Counted from the stretch's first letter, positions 11,012 through 21,757 are shown. The stretch: DNA of 64,000 bases from Coregonus clupeaformis (GCF_020615455.1 NW_025533762.1:1-64000), one strand, 5' to 3'. Made by a program: numbers and translations. Notes: generated from the sequence alone by a model not told the origin.

Positions 11012-11378
11012 GAGTATGTCACGAACGTCGTATGAAGGAGTGGACCAAAGCGCAGCGTTAGTTGCGAACATACTTGCTTTATTTAATTAAAGCATACACA
11101 CGAAATAACAAAACAATAAACGACTCGTGAAGTCCTCAGTGACAATGACCGAACACGGAACAAAAACCCACAAACACAAAGTGAAACACAGACAGTTAAA
11201 TATGGCTCCCAATCAGAGACAACCAGCACACTGCTGACACTCGTTGCCTCTGATTGGGAGTCACTCAGTCAAACATAGAAATAAACAACCTAGAACACCC
11301 AACATAGAAACAGAACACATAGAATGAACACACCCTGGCTCAACATAATGAGTCCCAGAGCCAGGGTGTGACAGAGTA
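11012..11378 (-). mobile_element. Solo LTR with 5-bp target duplication
   Basis: The 357-bp sequence at 11017-11373 begins TGTCACGAAC and ends GGTGTGACA, and is flanked by GAGTA at 11012-11016 and 11374-11378. No internal retroelement sequence adjoins it, so it is a solo LTR left by recombination between two LTRs. Minus orientation is inferred from an AATAAA polyadenylation signal at about 11083-11090 on that strand near the terminus. Two internal hairpins are visible: CCCTGGCTC/GAGCCAGGG near the right end, and a CTCCCAATCAGAG pair with its complement at 11206-11262. Confidence 0.8.
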
Positions 11379-12180
11379 GGACAGTTATCTGATGAAAACA
11401 ATGGTTGGTAAAGATGGAGTAAAATGACAATTTGATTCCAATGCCTGCTCAATTGGCAAGGGCCACTAGCTGCTCTAGGACAACAACTTGCTGATGTAGG
11501 TATTAATAAACCTCCAGGCATGGCAGTGCCTACGCCCTTGTGTACCCTGGTCAAGATACTGTATCCACATTGACACTGGAAAATACCAGCTCACATCCCT
11601 GTCAACAAAAGACACCCTCGTTCCTGCAGGTTAGGAGATAAAAGCTCTGGGCTACATGCGAAATGCCCTCCATGAGACTAATTGTTTGCTGAGTTTCTGT
11701 GGCCGGCCTTCCGGAGCGGAAACTTTTGGACACCCCTGGTGAGGACCGGCGAGAGAGGGAGGGCCGGCAGAGACACTGGGAGGAGGTGCGGTGGCAATCG
11801 GCCAAGTGCTGTTTACGCTCTTTGGAGGGGAGGGAGGGCAGGAGATGGTAACACAAGGGGGGGGGGGTGCTTGTAGACAAGGGGTGGGGGTTAAAACAAT
11901 GCCTGCTTTAATGGAGCATGGGCATTGTGTGCTCTGCAAATGGACATGGCTTTCCTTGACCTTTGACCTCACACAGAAAATCCCCCCTAATCCTCTCTCA
12001 GGAATTCCATTGTCCTCACGCTAGTGAACACCACTGTCCTAACATGAACAAACCCACGATAAGAGACATGTCGTGTTCTCCCTAGGCAGAGGGGTGTCAC
12101 CCACATTAACAATGCTCCGACATACAAGTCTGCACAGATACAAGCATCAGTTGGCATAGGTGGAAATGGATGGAAATAGA
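11379..12180. other. No gene seen; GC-richer stretch
   Basis: The part 11690-11890 is richer in G and C than its surroundings and holds a poly-G run near 11860. Overlapping open frames exist on both strands, none with a recognisable domain. A regulatory role is possible but unsupported. Confidence 0.3.
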
Positions 12181-12262
12181 TCTAATCTGATCTCGGAAGC
12201 TAAGCAGGGTCGGGCCTACTTAGCACTTGGATGGGAGACTGCCTGGGAATACCAGATGCTTT
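12181..12262 (+). pseudogene. 5S rRNA gene relic, copy 1
   Basis: The sequence matches the 3' two thirds of vertebrate 5S rRNA, with landmarks GATCTCGGAAGCTAAGCAGG, GGATGGGAGAC and CTGGGAATACCAG. The 5' third is not recognisable, and the 3' end reads GATGCT before a T-rich run. Internal promoter parts survive but the gene is truncated. It is the first of two copies 238 bp apart. Confidence 0.8.
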
Positions 12263-12406
12263 TTCTCTCTGTTGTGTCAAATTTCCTCTGAGCTTTATGT
12301 TTTAATTGTGAAATTGTGACTGGAAAAACATAATTAAATATTAAAAGGTGACACTGCTTTGAAGGAGGGGGCTGATGCCAGCCATAAGTGGCCTCTTTTC
12401 CACCCA

Positions 12407-12508
12407 AAACACGGCCAATCTCATCTGATCTCGGAAGATAAGCAGGGTCAGGCCTGGTTAGTACTTGGATCAGAGACCGCCTGGGAATACCAGGTGCTGT
12501 AAGCTTTT
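12407..12508 (+). pseudogene. 5S rRNA gene relic, copy 2
   Basis: A longer 5S match than copy 1, beginning AACACGGCCAATCTCATC and ending CCAGGTGCTGTAAGC with a TTTTTC terminator. The C box is altered (GGATCAGAGACC in place of GGATGGGAGACC) and the first 30 or so bases do not match. The spacer between the copies, 12263-12406, looks like a nontranscribed spacer. The 238-bp period is close to what is known for salmonid 5S arrays. Confidence 0.8.
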
Positions 12509-13059
12509 TCTCTCTTTTTCCCCCTTTCTCCAGCAGGGGCCACTGGAACCCCACTGGAATGCCAGCTGAAGCTCTGAAATAAGATTCAAATAAAGCTTCA
12601 TCGTTTTGCTAGGCACTCCTTCCTGTGGCGGTCCCAAGGCCATTGATCCACAGCGCCACAGTGTGGACATACAATGTTCATGCGTGATGCTGCTGTGGGA
12701 GGGTGACCCAAGAGATCAGCCTCCTCCCCGCTTTTTCTCCGGTTCCTGTCCTTTCATTCCTTTTAACACAGAAGATCAGGAGAGAGTGCCCACTACCACA
12801 AATTATACAGTCGATGGTCGTGATCAAGGTGTCTCCCTTGCCAGGTAAGTATGAGTTGGAATAGGGCCAAGCCCAACCACCACCCATCCTATGAGGGTCA
12901 TTCCAGCCGTGGGACCACTGCAGTGCCATTGTGGTGGAGGGTGTGACGACAAATGCCCTCCCCGAACCTCTGAAAGTGACAAATAAATGTAATGTAATAA
13001 AAATCAAGTCAAGTCGTTTAGTGGTTAAATCAGGACGGTGTCACCACATTGAAGAAGCG
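12509..13059. other. No gene seen
   Basis: Sequence between the 5S relics and the first LINE. Short open frames on both strands overlap and show no domain. Confidence 0.35.
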
Positions 13060-13203
13060 GACTGACGACATCCATGAGACATTTTTTCCTCCCCTTCCTT
13101 CACTTACTTAATATAATGGCGCCGAAGAAGATGGCTGCCGTTTTACAGCCCTCTAACCAATTGCACTATTATGTGTGTTTTTCCGCGTTATTTGTAATTT
13201 ATT

Positions 13204-14433
13204 TTGTACATAATGTTTCTGCCATCGTCTCTTATAACCAAAAAGAGCTTCTGGATATCAGGACAGCGATTACTCGTATTGGACAAAGATTTTTTCTTGA
13301 ACGAGGCGGCCGCGAAGGATATCCTACAGACACCCGACAAGGCCCAAATCCCCGTCATTCGCATGAGGAAGAGACGGAGATATCGTGGACGTAGGTCGGG
13401 GTGCCTTGTAAGGATCCGACGGCGAGCGAGTAAACTGCCTCTCCCATCAATCCCATTAGCCAATGTTCAATCATTTGAGAATAAATTGGATGACCTAATA
13501 TTACGGTTATCCTACCAACGGGACATTAAAAACTGTAATATCTTATGTTTCACCGTGTCGTGGCTGAACGACGACATGGACAACATACAGCTAGCGGGCT
13601 ATACGCTACATCGGCAGGATAGAATGGCTGACTCCGGTAAGACAAGGGGTGGCGGTCTGTGTATATTTGTAAACAACAGCTGGTGCACAAAATCAAATAC
13701 TAAGGAAGTCTCAAGGTTTTGCTCGCCTGAGGTAGAGTATCTTATGATAAGCTGTAGACCACACTATTTATCTATATTTTTCATAGCTGTCTATTTACCA
13801 CCACAAACCAATGCTGGCATTAAGATTGCACTGAATGAGCTCTATAAGGCCATAAGTCAACAGGAAAACGCTCATCCAGAGGCAGCACTCCTAGTGGCCG
13901 GGGACTTTAATGCAGGGAAACTTAAATCCGTTCTACCTAATTTCTACCAGCATGTTAAATGTGCAACCAGAGGAACTCTAGACCACCTTTACTCCACACA
14001 CAGAGACGCATACAAAGCTCTCCCTCACCCTCCATTTGGCAAATCTGACCATAACTCTATCCTCCTGATTCCTGCTTATAAGCAAAAACTAAAGCAGGAA
14101 GCACCAGTGACTAGGTTAATAAAAAAGTGGTCAGATGACGCAGATGCTAAGCTACAGGACTGTTTTGCTAACATAGACTGGAACATGTTCCGGGATTCTT
14201 CAGATAGCATTGAGGAGTACACCACATCAGTCACTGGCTTCATCAATAAGTGCATCGATGATGTCGTCCCCACAGTGACCGTAAGTACATACCCCAACCA
14301 GAAGCCATGGATTACAGGAAACATCCGAACTGAGCTAAAGGGTAGAGCTGCCGCTTTCAAGGAGCGGAACTCTAACCCGGACGCTTATAAGAAATCGAAC
14401 CATCAAACAGGCAAAGCGTCAATACAGGACTAA
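13204..14433 (+). pseudogene. LINE endonuclease (APE type)
   Basis: A 409-codon frame encoding an apurinic-type endonuclease that nicks target DNA to prime reverse transcription. Visible motifs in order are LANVQSFENKLDDL, GGGLCIFVNNSWC, LLVAGDFNAG (GDFN block), TLDHLYS and FGKSDHNSILL, the SDH catalytic block. A linker NQKPWITGNIR follows. The frame ends early: after YKKSNHQTGK it shifts, and the true continuation (RTIKQAKRQYRTKI) is in another frame from about 14391. The ETWL block has become VSWL. The first ATG may not be the natural start. Confidence 0.85.
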
Positions 14434-14470
14434 GATTGAATCGTACTACACCGGCTCTGACGCTCGTCGG

Positions 14471-15790
14471 ATGTGGCAGGGCTTTAAAACTATTACAGAC
14501 TACAAAGGGAAGCACAGCCGCGAGCTGCCCAGTGACACAAGACTTCCAGACGAGCTAAACCACTTCTATGCTCGCTTCGAGGCAAGCAACACTGAAGCAT
14601 GCATGAGAGCACCAGCTGTTCCGGATGACTATGTGATCACGCTCTCCGTAGCCGATGTGAGTAAGGCTTTTAAGCAGGTCAACATTCACAAAGACGCAGG
14701 GCCAGACGGATTACCAGGACGTGTACTACGAGCATGTGCTGACCAACTGGCAAGTGTCTTCACTGACATTTTCAACATGTCCCTGACTGAGTCTGTAATA
14801 CCAACATGTTTCAAGCAGACCACCATAATCCCCGTGCCCAAGGACACTAAGATAACCTGCCTAAATGACTACCGACCCGTAGCACTGACGTCTGTAGCCA
14901 TGAAGTGCTTTGAAAGGCTGGTCATGGCTCACATCAACACCATTATCCCAGAAACCCTAGACCCACTCCAATTTACATACCACCCCAACAGATCCACAGA
15001 TGATGCAATCTCTATTGCACTCCACACTGCCCTTTCCCACCTGGACAAGAGGAACACCTATGTGAGAATGCTATTCATTGACTACAGCTCAGCATTCAAC
15101 ACCATAGTGCCCTCAAAGCTCATCACTAAGCTAAGGATCCTGGGACTAAACACCTCCCTCTGCAACTGGATCCTGGACTTCCTGACGGGCAGCCCCCAGG
15201 TGGTAAGGGTAGGTAACAACACATCTGCCACACTGATCCTCAACACGGGGGCCCCTCAGGGGTGCGTGCTCAGTCCCCTCCTGTACTCCCTGTTCACCCA
15301 TGACTGCATGGCCAGGCACGACTCCAACACCATCATGAAGTTTGCCGACGACACAACAGTGGTAGGCCTGATCACCGACAACAATGAGACAGCCTATAGG
15401 GAGGAGGTCAGAGACCTGGCCATGTTGTGCCAGGATAACAACCTCTCCCTCAACGTGACCAAGACAAAGGAGATGATTGTGGACTACAGGAAAAAAAAGA
15501 GGACTGAGCACGCCCCCATTCTCATCGACGGGGCTGTAGTGGAGCAGGTTGAGAGCTTCAAGTTCCTTGGTGTCCACATCACCAACAAACTATCATGGTC
15601 CAAACACACCAAGACAGTCATGAAGAGGGCACGACAAACTATTCCCCCTCAGGAGACTGAAAAGATTTGGCATGGGTCCTCAGATCCTCAAAAAATTCTA
15701 CAGCTGCACCATCAAGAGCATCCACTGGTTGCATCACCACCTGGTATGGCAACTGCTTGGCCTCCGACCGCAAGGCACTACAGAGGGTAG
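14471..15790 (+). pseudogene. LINE reverse transcriptase
   Basis: A 439-codon frame with the RT blocks in order: KDAGPDGLPGRVL, NDYRPVALTSVAMKCFERL, MLFIDYSSAFNTI (first catalytic aspartate), GAPQGCVLSPLLYSLF, and MKFADDTTVVGLI (FADD catalytic box). The thumb ends SFKFLGVHITNKLSW. At about 15640 the frame shifts, and the C-terminal domain continues in the 15667-16017 frame through RALQRVVRTAQYITG-like sequence and SFYPQAIRLLNS. Target-primed reverse transcription is the known role of the family. Confidence 0.88.
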
Positions 15791-16017
15791 TGCGTACGGC
15801 CCAGTACATCACTGGGGCCAAGCTTCCTGCCATCCAGGACCTCTATACCAGGCGGTGTCAGAGGAAGGCCCTCAAAATTGTCAAAGACTCCAGCCACCCT
15901 AGTCATAGACTATTCTCTCTGCTACCGCACGGCAAGCGGTACCGGAGTGCCAAGTCTAGGTCCAAAAGACTTCTCAACAGCTTCTACCCCCAAGCCATAA
16001 GACTCCTGAACAGCTAA
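15667..16017 (+). pseudogene. LINE RT C-terminal domain, out of frame
   Basis: A 116-codon frame continuing the element after the frameshift at about 15640. It reads through CITTWYGNCLASDRKALQRV, LYTRRCQRKALKIVKDSSHP and LPHGKRYRSAKSRSKRLL to the natural stop after RLLNS. These are standard C-terminal motifs of Rex1/CR1-group LINEs in fish. The amino-terminal methionine of this frame is incidental. Confidence 0.8.
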
Positions 16018-16503
16018 TCATGGCTACCCGGACTATTTGCACTGCCCCCCCACCACCACCCCCACCCCATCTTTTTACGCTGCTGCTACTCTGTTAATTA
16101 TTTATGCATAGTCACTTTAACTCTACCCACATGTACATTTTTATTTATTTTATTTTATTTAACCAGGTAAGCCAGTTGAGAACAAGTTCTCATTTACAAC
16201 TGCGATAAAAGCCAAGATAAAGCAAAGCAGTGCGATAAAAACAACAACACAGAGTTACATATGGGGTAAAACAAAACAAAGTCAAAAATACAACAGAAAT
16301 AAATATATATACAGTGTGTGCAAATGTAGCAAGTTATGGAGGTAAGGCAATAAATAGGCTATAGTGCAAAATAATTACAATTAGTATTAACACTGGAATG
16401 ATAGATGGAAGAGTGCAAGAGATGATGTGCAAATAGAGATACTGGGGTACAAATGAGCAAAATAAATAACAATATAGGGATGAGGTAGTTGGGCGGGCTG
16501 ATT

Positions 16504-17729
16504 TCAGATGGGCTGTGTACAGGTGCAGTGATCGGTAAGGTGCTCTGACAACTGATGCTTAAAGTTAGTGAGGGAGATAAGTGTCTCCAGCTTCAGAGAT
16601 TTTTGCAATTTGTTCCAGTCATTGGCAGCAGAGAACTGGAAGGAATGGCGGCCAAAGGAGGTGTTGGCTTTGGGAATGACCAGTGAGATATACCTGCTGG
16701 AGCGCATACTACGAGTGGGTGTTGCTATGGTGACCAATGAGCTAAGATAAGGCGGGATTTGCCTAGCAGTGATTTATAGATGGCCTGGAGCCAGTGGGTT
16801 TGGCGACGAATATGTAGTGAGGACCAGCCAACAAGAGCGTACAGGCCACAGTGGTGGGTAGTATATGGGGCTTTGGAGACAAAACGGATGGCACTGTGAT
16901 AGACTACATCCAATTTGCTGAGTAGAGTGTTGGAGGCTATTTTGTAAATGACATCGCCGAAGTCAAGGATCGGTAGGATAGTCAGTTTTACGAGGGCATG
17001 TTTGGCAGCATGAGTGAAGGAGGCTTTGTTGCGAAATAGGAAAACAATTCTAGATTTAACTTTGGATTGGAGATTCTTAATGTGAGTCTGGAAGGAGAGT
17101 TTACAGTCTAACCAGACACCTAGGTATTTGTAGTTGTTCACATACTCTAGGTCAGACCCGTCGAGAGTAGTGATTCTAGTCGGGTGGGCGGGTGCAAGCA
17201 GCGTTCGGTTGAAGAGCATGCATTTAGTTTTACTAGTGTTTAAGAGCAGTTGGAGGCTACTGAAGGAGTGTTGTATGGCATTGAAGCTCGTTTGGAGGTT
17301 TGTTAACACAGTGTCCAATGAAGGGCCAGATGTATACAAAATGGTGTCGTCTGCGTAGAGGTGGATCTGAGAGTCACCAGCAGCAAGAGCGACGTCATTG
17401 ATATACACAGAGAAAAGAGTCGGCCCAAGAATTGAACCCTGTGGCACCCCCATAGAGACTGCCATAGGTCCAGACAACAGGCCTTCCGATTTGACACATT
17501 GAACTCTATCAGAGAAGTAGTTGGTGAACCAGGCGAGGCAGTCATTTGAGAAACCAAGGCTATTTAGTCTGCCAATAAGAATGCGGTGGTTGACAGAGTC
17601 GAAAGCCTTGGCCAGGTCGATGAAGACGGCTGCACAGTACTGTCTATTATCAATCGCGGTTATAATATCGTTTAGGACCTTGAGCGTGGCTGAAGTGCAC
17701 CCATGACCAGCTCGGAAACCGGATTGCAT
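16504..17729 (-). pseudogene. Second LINE reverse transcriptase
   Basis: The 334-codon frame at 16725-17729 holds QSGFRAGHGCTSATL, VFIDLAKAFDSVNHRIL (first catalytic aspartate), SMGVPQGSILGPTLFSVY, HLYADDTILY (YADD box) and YKYLGVWLDCKLSF. The C-terminal portion follows in a second frame at 16504-16737, with SFQFSAANDWNKLQKSLKL. The upstream part, with the NYRPIS block, is broken between 17730 and 18197. Confidence 0.85.
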
Positions 17730-18197
17730 AGCGGAGAAGGTACGGTGGGATTCGAAATGGTCGGTGATCTGTTTGTTAACTTGGCTTTCAAAAACTTTTT
17801 GAAAGGCAGGGCAGGATGGATATGGGTCTGTAACAGTTTGGATCTAGAGTGTCACCCCCTTTGAAGAGGGGGATGACCGCGGCAGCTTTCCAATCTCTGG
17901 GGATCTCAGACGTTACGAAAGAGAGGTTGAACAGGCTAGTAATAGGGGTTGCGACAATTTCGCGGCTAGTTTTAGAAAGAAAGGGTCCAGATTGTCTAGC
18001 CCAGATGATTTGTAGGGGTCCAGATTTTGCAGCTCTTTCAGAACATCAGCTGTCTGGATTTGTGTGAAGGAGAAGCGGGGGGGCATGGGCAAGTTGCAGC
18101 GGAGGGTGCAGAGCTGGTGGCCGGGGTAGTGGTAGCCAGGTGGAAAGCATGGCCAGCCGTAGCAAAATGCTTGTTGAAATTCTCGATTATTGTAGAT

Positions 18198-19233
18198 TTA
18201 TCGGTGGTGATAGTGTTTCCCTAGCCTCAGTGCAGTGGGCAGCTGGGAGGAAGTGCTCTTATTTTCCATGGACTTTACAGTGTCCCAAAACTTTTTGGAG
18301 TTAGTGCTACAGGATGCAAATTTCTGTTTGAAAAAGTTAGCCTTTGCTTTCCTAACTGCTTGTGCATATTGGTTCCTAACTTCCCTGAAAAGTTGCATAT
18401 CGCGGGGGCTATTTGATGCTAATGCAGTACGCCACAGGATGTTTTTGTGCTGGTCAAGGGCAGTCAAGTCTGAGGAGAACCAGGGGCTATATCTGTTCTT
18501 AGTTCTGTATTTTTTGAATGGGGCATGTTTATTTAAGATTGAGAGGAAATTACTTTTAAAGAACAACCAGGCATCCTCTACTGACGGAATGAGATCTATA
18601 TCCATCCAGGATACCTGGGCCAGGTCAATTAGGAAGGCCTGCTCGCTGAAGTGTTTTTGGGAGCGTTTGACAGTGATGAGGGGTAGTCGTTTGACCGCGG
18701 ACCCGTTACGGACGCAGGCAATAAGGCAGTGATCGCTGAGATCCTGGTTGAAGACAGCGGAGGTGTATTTAGAGGGTAAGTTAGTCAGGATGATATCTAT
18801 GAGGGTACCCATGTTTACGGATTTAGGGTTGTACCTGGTAGGTTCGTTGATAATTTGTGTGAGATTGAGGGCATCTAGTTTAGATTGTAGGGTGGCCGGG
18901 GTGTTAAGCATATCCCAATTTAGGTCACCAAGCAGTACGAACTCTGAGGATAGATGGGGGCAATCAATTCACATATGGTGTCCAGGGCACAGCTGGGGGG
19001 CTGAGGGGGTCTGTAGCAAGCGGCAACAGTGAGAGATTTATTTCTGGAAAGGTGGATTTTTAGAAGTAGAAGCTCAAACTGTTTGGGCACAGACCTGGAT
19101 AGTATGATAGAGCTCTGCAGGCTATCTCTACAGTAGATTGCAACTCCACCCCCTTTGGCAGTTCTATCTAGACGGAAAATGTTATAGTTGGGGATGGAAA
19201 TTTCAGAATTTTTGGTGGCCTTCCTAAGCCAGG
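18198..19233 (-). pseudogene. Second LINE endonuclease, 5' truncated
   Basis: The 237-codon frame at 18198-18911 covers the second half of the endonuclease and the linker, with DIILTNLPSKYTS and LSDHCLIACV (SDH block). Upstream, 18912-19233 carries the first half in broken frames: KGGGVAIYCRD, LLLKIHLSRNKSLTVAACYRP and EFVLLGDLNWD. The element stops just downstream of where the ETWL block should be. Confidence 0.8.
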
Positions 19234-19498
19234 ATTACTTCAACTACCTCAACTAGCCGGTGCCCCCACACATGGACTCTGCACCGGTACCCCCCTGTAT
19301 ATATAGCCTCCCTACTGTTATTTTATTTTACTTCTGCTCTTTTTTTCTCAACACTTTTGTTGTTGTTTTATTTTACTTTTTTATTTAAAATAAATGCACT
19401 GTTGGTTAAGGGCTGTAAATAAGCATTTCACTGTAATGTCTGCGTCTGTTGTATTCGGCGCATGTGGCCAATAACATTTTATTTTATTTTATTTTATT
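19234..19498 (+). mobile_element. 3' tail of the first LINE, displaced by the insertion
   Basis: Continues the 3' untranslated region interrupted at 16137: CAACTAGCCGGTGCCCCC, CTGTATATATAGCCTCCC and GTTGGTTAAGGGCTG, ending in a TTTTATTTTA tail. These are standard landmarks of the salmonid 3' end of this LINE family. Rejoining across 16137/19234 restores the expected order. Confidence 0.8.
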
Positions 19499-20078
19499 AT
19501 GGCCATACCACACTGAATTTTTGTGACCTTATTTGACATTTTCTGCCTGCTTTTGAGATATGGTTCGATCCCAACCTGGGACACTAGTCAACAATCACAA
19601 TACAGTAACTATTGGGCACTTTATTATGTATTATTATTCTAATATGTATTCATTTTAGATTTATTTTAACTGCACTCTAGAGAGTTGCACTAGAACTGCA
19701 CCAATATCAGACCAGTGTTTTCACCAGTCTTACTTATTCACACATTTTAATTAGAGCAATATCCAATAAACCAAAGACGTCACTTTAATTGTGCATGTAC
19801 TTAATCGCAAAAAGAGGCATGTTTTTAAACTCACACAGAATTTCCCCACAAACTGTAAACATTAACAAACATTACTGTTTTACAATATTATCAATCACAT
19901 TTTAATATTTAGAGTAATTATGTAGATATCGGTGCAGTGGTGGAGTGCATGGCAGATCTGAAAGAGAGATGCACAAAGTAGAAGTAAGTATACAGCTCAA
20001 CAACATGTTTGTGTGTGCATGTCTGTTGGTGTGGGTGAATGCGTGAGTGAGTGTCTATGTAATATCATTCTTAATTAC
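19499..20078. other. No gene seen
   Basis: AT-rich sequence with nothing recognisable. If the minus-strand gene relic at 20079-21600 has downstream exons they would lie here, but none was found. Confidence 0.3.
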
Positions 20079-20176
20079 CTTCACGGCCAGTGAAGCAGGA
20101 ACTGATGCAGCCAGTAAATGAAATACCACAGCAGAGGACTGCTGTGACTGCAGCTGAAGAGCTGGGGGTGTCGGAT
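20079..20176 (-). pseudogene. Repeated exon cassette, unit 1, of an uncharacterised gene relic
   Basis: On the minus strand this block is bounded by an acceptor (TCTTCTAG) and a donor (GTAATTAAG). One frame is open and reads PALQLQSQQSSAVVFH then LAVK. It resembles two more blocks at 20272-20341 and 20610-20700, all ending in a CTGGCCGTGACAG-like string. Unit 1 has lost one base in that string (GTGAAG). It appears to be a duplicated exon of a decayed gene whose main exon lies at 20750-21600. Confidence 0.45.
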
Positions 20177-20271
20177 CTAGAAGAGAGAGACAATAATCAC
20201 ACAACTAAACTGAGTGAGTGAACGAGAGTATGCATGTGTGTATACATGTATGTGATAATTACTTGTATCAC

Positions 20272-20341
20272 CTGTCACAGCCAGTGTAGCTGGGGCAGAT
20301 GACTGCAGCTGTGAGGGTTGTGGTTGAGCTGGATGTCAGAT
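20272..20341 (-). pseudogene. Repeated exon cassette, unit 2
   Basis: A 70-nt block on the minus strand, with acceptor (CTTTTAG) and donor (GTGATACAAG). The frame homologous to unit 1 reads QPSQLQSSAPATLAVT but meets a TGA near its start, so the copy is damaged. It shares the terminal CTGGCTGTGACAG string. Confidence 0.45.
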
Positions 20342-20427
20342 CTAAAAGACAGGCACAATTTTCTTAACTGACAGAAATTATACAACTAAACAGAGTGAGT
20401 GAGGGAGTGAGTGTATGGGCCCGCGTA

Positions 20428-20587
20428 ACCCTGTGTAGCTCAGTTGGTAGAGCATGGCGCTTGCAACGCCAGGGTTGTGGGTTCGATTCCCATGGGGGGC
20501 CAGTATGAAAAAAATAAAATGTATTCATTCACTAACTGTAAGTTGCTCCGGATAAGAGCGTCTGCTAAATGACTAAAATGTAAATGT
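20428..20587 (+). mobile_element. tRNA-derived SINE
   Basis: Begins with a tRNA-like head: A box TAGCTCAGTTGG at about 20437 and B box GGTTCGATTCC near 20480. A unique body follows, and then the 3' tail GGATAAGAGCGTCTGCTAAA ending in TAAAATGTAAATGT. This is a standard salmonid SINE architecture. It lies between repeated exon units 2 and 3. Confidence 0.85.
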
Positions 20588-20609
20588 GTGTGATTATTAC
20601 TTATATCTC

Positions 20610-20700
20610 CTGTCACGGCCAGTGTAGCAGCAGGAAGGTGAAACATCACAGCAGACGACTGATGCTGTGAGGGCTGGGCCTGCGCTACCAGGGCTGGGTT
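20610..20700 (-). pseudogene. Repeated exon cassette, unit 3, donor lost
   Basis: The frame homologous to units 1 and 2 reads QPSQHQSSAVMFHLPAATLA then VT. Here the donor position reads GA where units 1 and 2 have GT. On its upstream side it appears to run into the large exon without a clear acceptor, so the first cassette may be part of the large exon. Confidence 0.4.
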
Positions 20701-20739
20701 GGTTTCAAGAGCGAGGGGGAGTCAAAAATACAGACGTCC

Positions 20740-21600
20740 ATCTTCTTCTGGGATTTGTGTTTTTCCCAGTTGAGGGGAACAGGACGACAGCCTAGCTCGA
20801 CATACTGCAGCCCAAATCTCTATCCTGTGTCCCTGTTGGTGACATGCATTGCTGGATACTTGGCCCACCCCGTCAACTTCACAGAGGCCATGTTCAACTC
20901 CGCCATCAGCAAACGGTCAAAAACAGCAGAAATGACCACATCAGGCTTCTTCAGGTCCACCAGCCTCTGGAAGTTCCAGCGTGCCACTCCAGTCATACCC
21001 TGGGCCTGGAACAGCTCGGTGGAGACGTGGTTACCTGTTACCCACTGAGCCTGCTGGAAATGGTAGCCTTCCTGCTGAGAGGTGCCCCTGACAGGGATCC
21101 AGATGGGCACAGTTGCCCACTCACCTTGGATGTGATTGAGCAGCAGGGTTCCACCGTACCTGTAGAGGATCCCTTCCTCCACCTCAGTGTCATTCAGGCA
21201 GCCTCTCAGGATGTTTACCCGCTGGATTCTCCACACCAAGACATCGTTGGGGTCCTTGGCCAGGTGGAAGTGATGTAGGACATCTTCCACTCTCTTCACA
21301 AGCTCTCTTGGGTGTGGCACATTCCTTCTGCAGTGCTCCCGGATGTGCTGCTAGGTGGGGTTAGCAGAGACAGTCCCACAGAAGGTGTAGACCTCCTTCA
21401 GCTTCTCCATGTCAGCCTGTTCTGCCACAGTGAAGGCTGCGGACAGGAATTGCAGATGGAGCTGCATAGTGGATGGTGCTCAGAGACACACTCCCAGGTG
21501 AACCGTCGCGTGCAGTGGAACAAGTCCAGTTTGACAGCGATGTCATTGTTGTACTGGTGGACTTACCATTAGGCAGAAGAGGCAGTTGCCTCAGGCTTCA
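20740..21600 (-). pseudogene. Uncharacterised multicopy teleost gene, exon relic
   Basis: The 166-codon frame at 20820-21320 encodes RELVKRVEDVLHHFHLAKDP, YRYGGTLLLNHIQGEWATVP, PVRGTSQQEGYHFQQAQWVT, GVARWNFQRLVDLKKPDV and KYPAMHVTNRDTG. Upstream, broken frames read DIAVKLDLFHCTRRFTWECV and AEQADMEKLKEVYTFCGT, with a stop (NPT then TAG) and a frameshift. The style is that of a large, uncharacterised fish gene family; the VKLDLFHC...RRF and GTSQQEG...RWN patterns recall RNase H-fold transposase-derived proteins, which is an inference. No function is assigned. The exon is clearly a pseudogene here. Confidence 0.45.
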
Positions 21601-21757
21601 CATCATCAGGGGCCTTGTGACATGGGCACAATTAAACAAAATAATACTAGTTTTAATAATAGGCCCCCTATTAGTGTGAGTCGTCAGGATACCTATTTAC
21701 ACATAAAGATAATAAATTAATGTGAAATTAATAATAGAAATGTCATATTTTCATTGC

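Larger units (their letters stand above)
13060..16137 (+). mobile_element. Rex1/CR1-like LINE, long copy, main part
   Basis: A near full-length non-LTR retrotransposon with an endonuclease, a reverse transcriptase and a 3' tail. Coding frames are broken by at least two frameshifts (near 14391 and 15640), so it is inactive. At 16137/16138 its 3' untranslated region is interrupted by a second LINE, and it resumes at 19234 with CAACTAGCCGGTGCCC. The 5' boundary is approximate: the GCCGAAGAAGATGGCTGCC leader near 13120 is where such elements usually begin coding. Confidence 0.85.
16138..19233 (-). mobile_element. Second LINE (CR1/L2-group), inserted in the first
   Basis: A minus-strand non-LTR retrotransposon of about 3.1 kb. 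Its 3' end is an A-rich tail (+ strand TTTATTTATTTTATTT at 16138-16160, with a GTTAAATAAAA-like ending on the minus strand). It is 5' truncated inside the endonuclease, which is typical of incomplete reverse transcription. It sits in the 3' tail of the + strand LINE, whose sequence resumes at 19234. No long target duplication was identified at the junctions. Confidence 0.85.

Noticed and set aside
12407..12508. Functional 5S rRNA gene
   Set aside because: The 5' third is not recognisable and the internal promoter C box is altered.
20440..20649. Minus-strand open frame ending in PPMGIEPTTLALQ
   Set aside because: It is the reverse translation of the tRNA-like head of a SINE, a well-known source of false proteins in salmonids.
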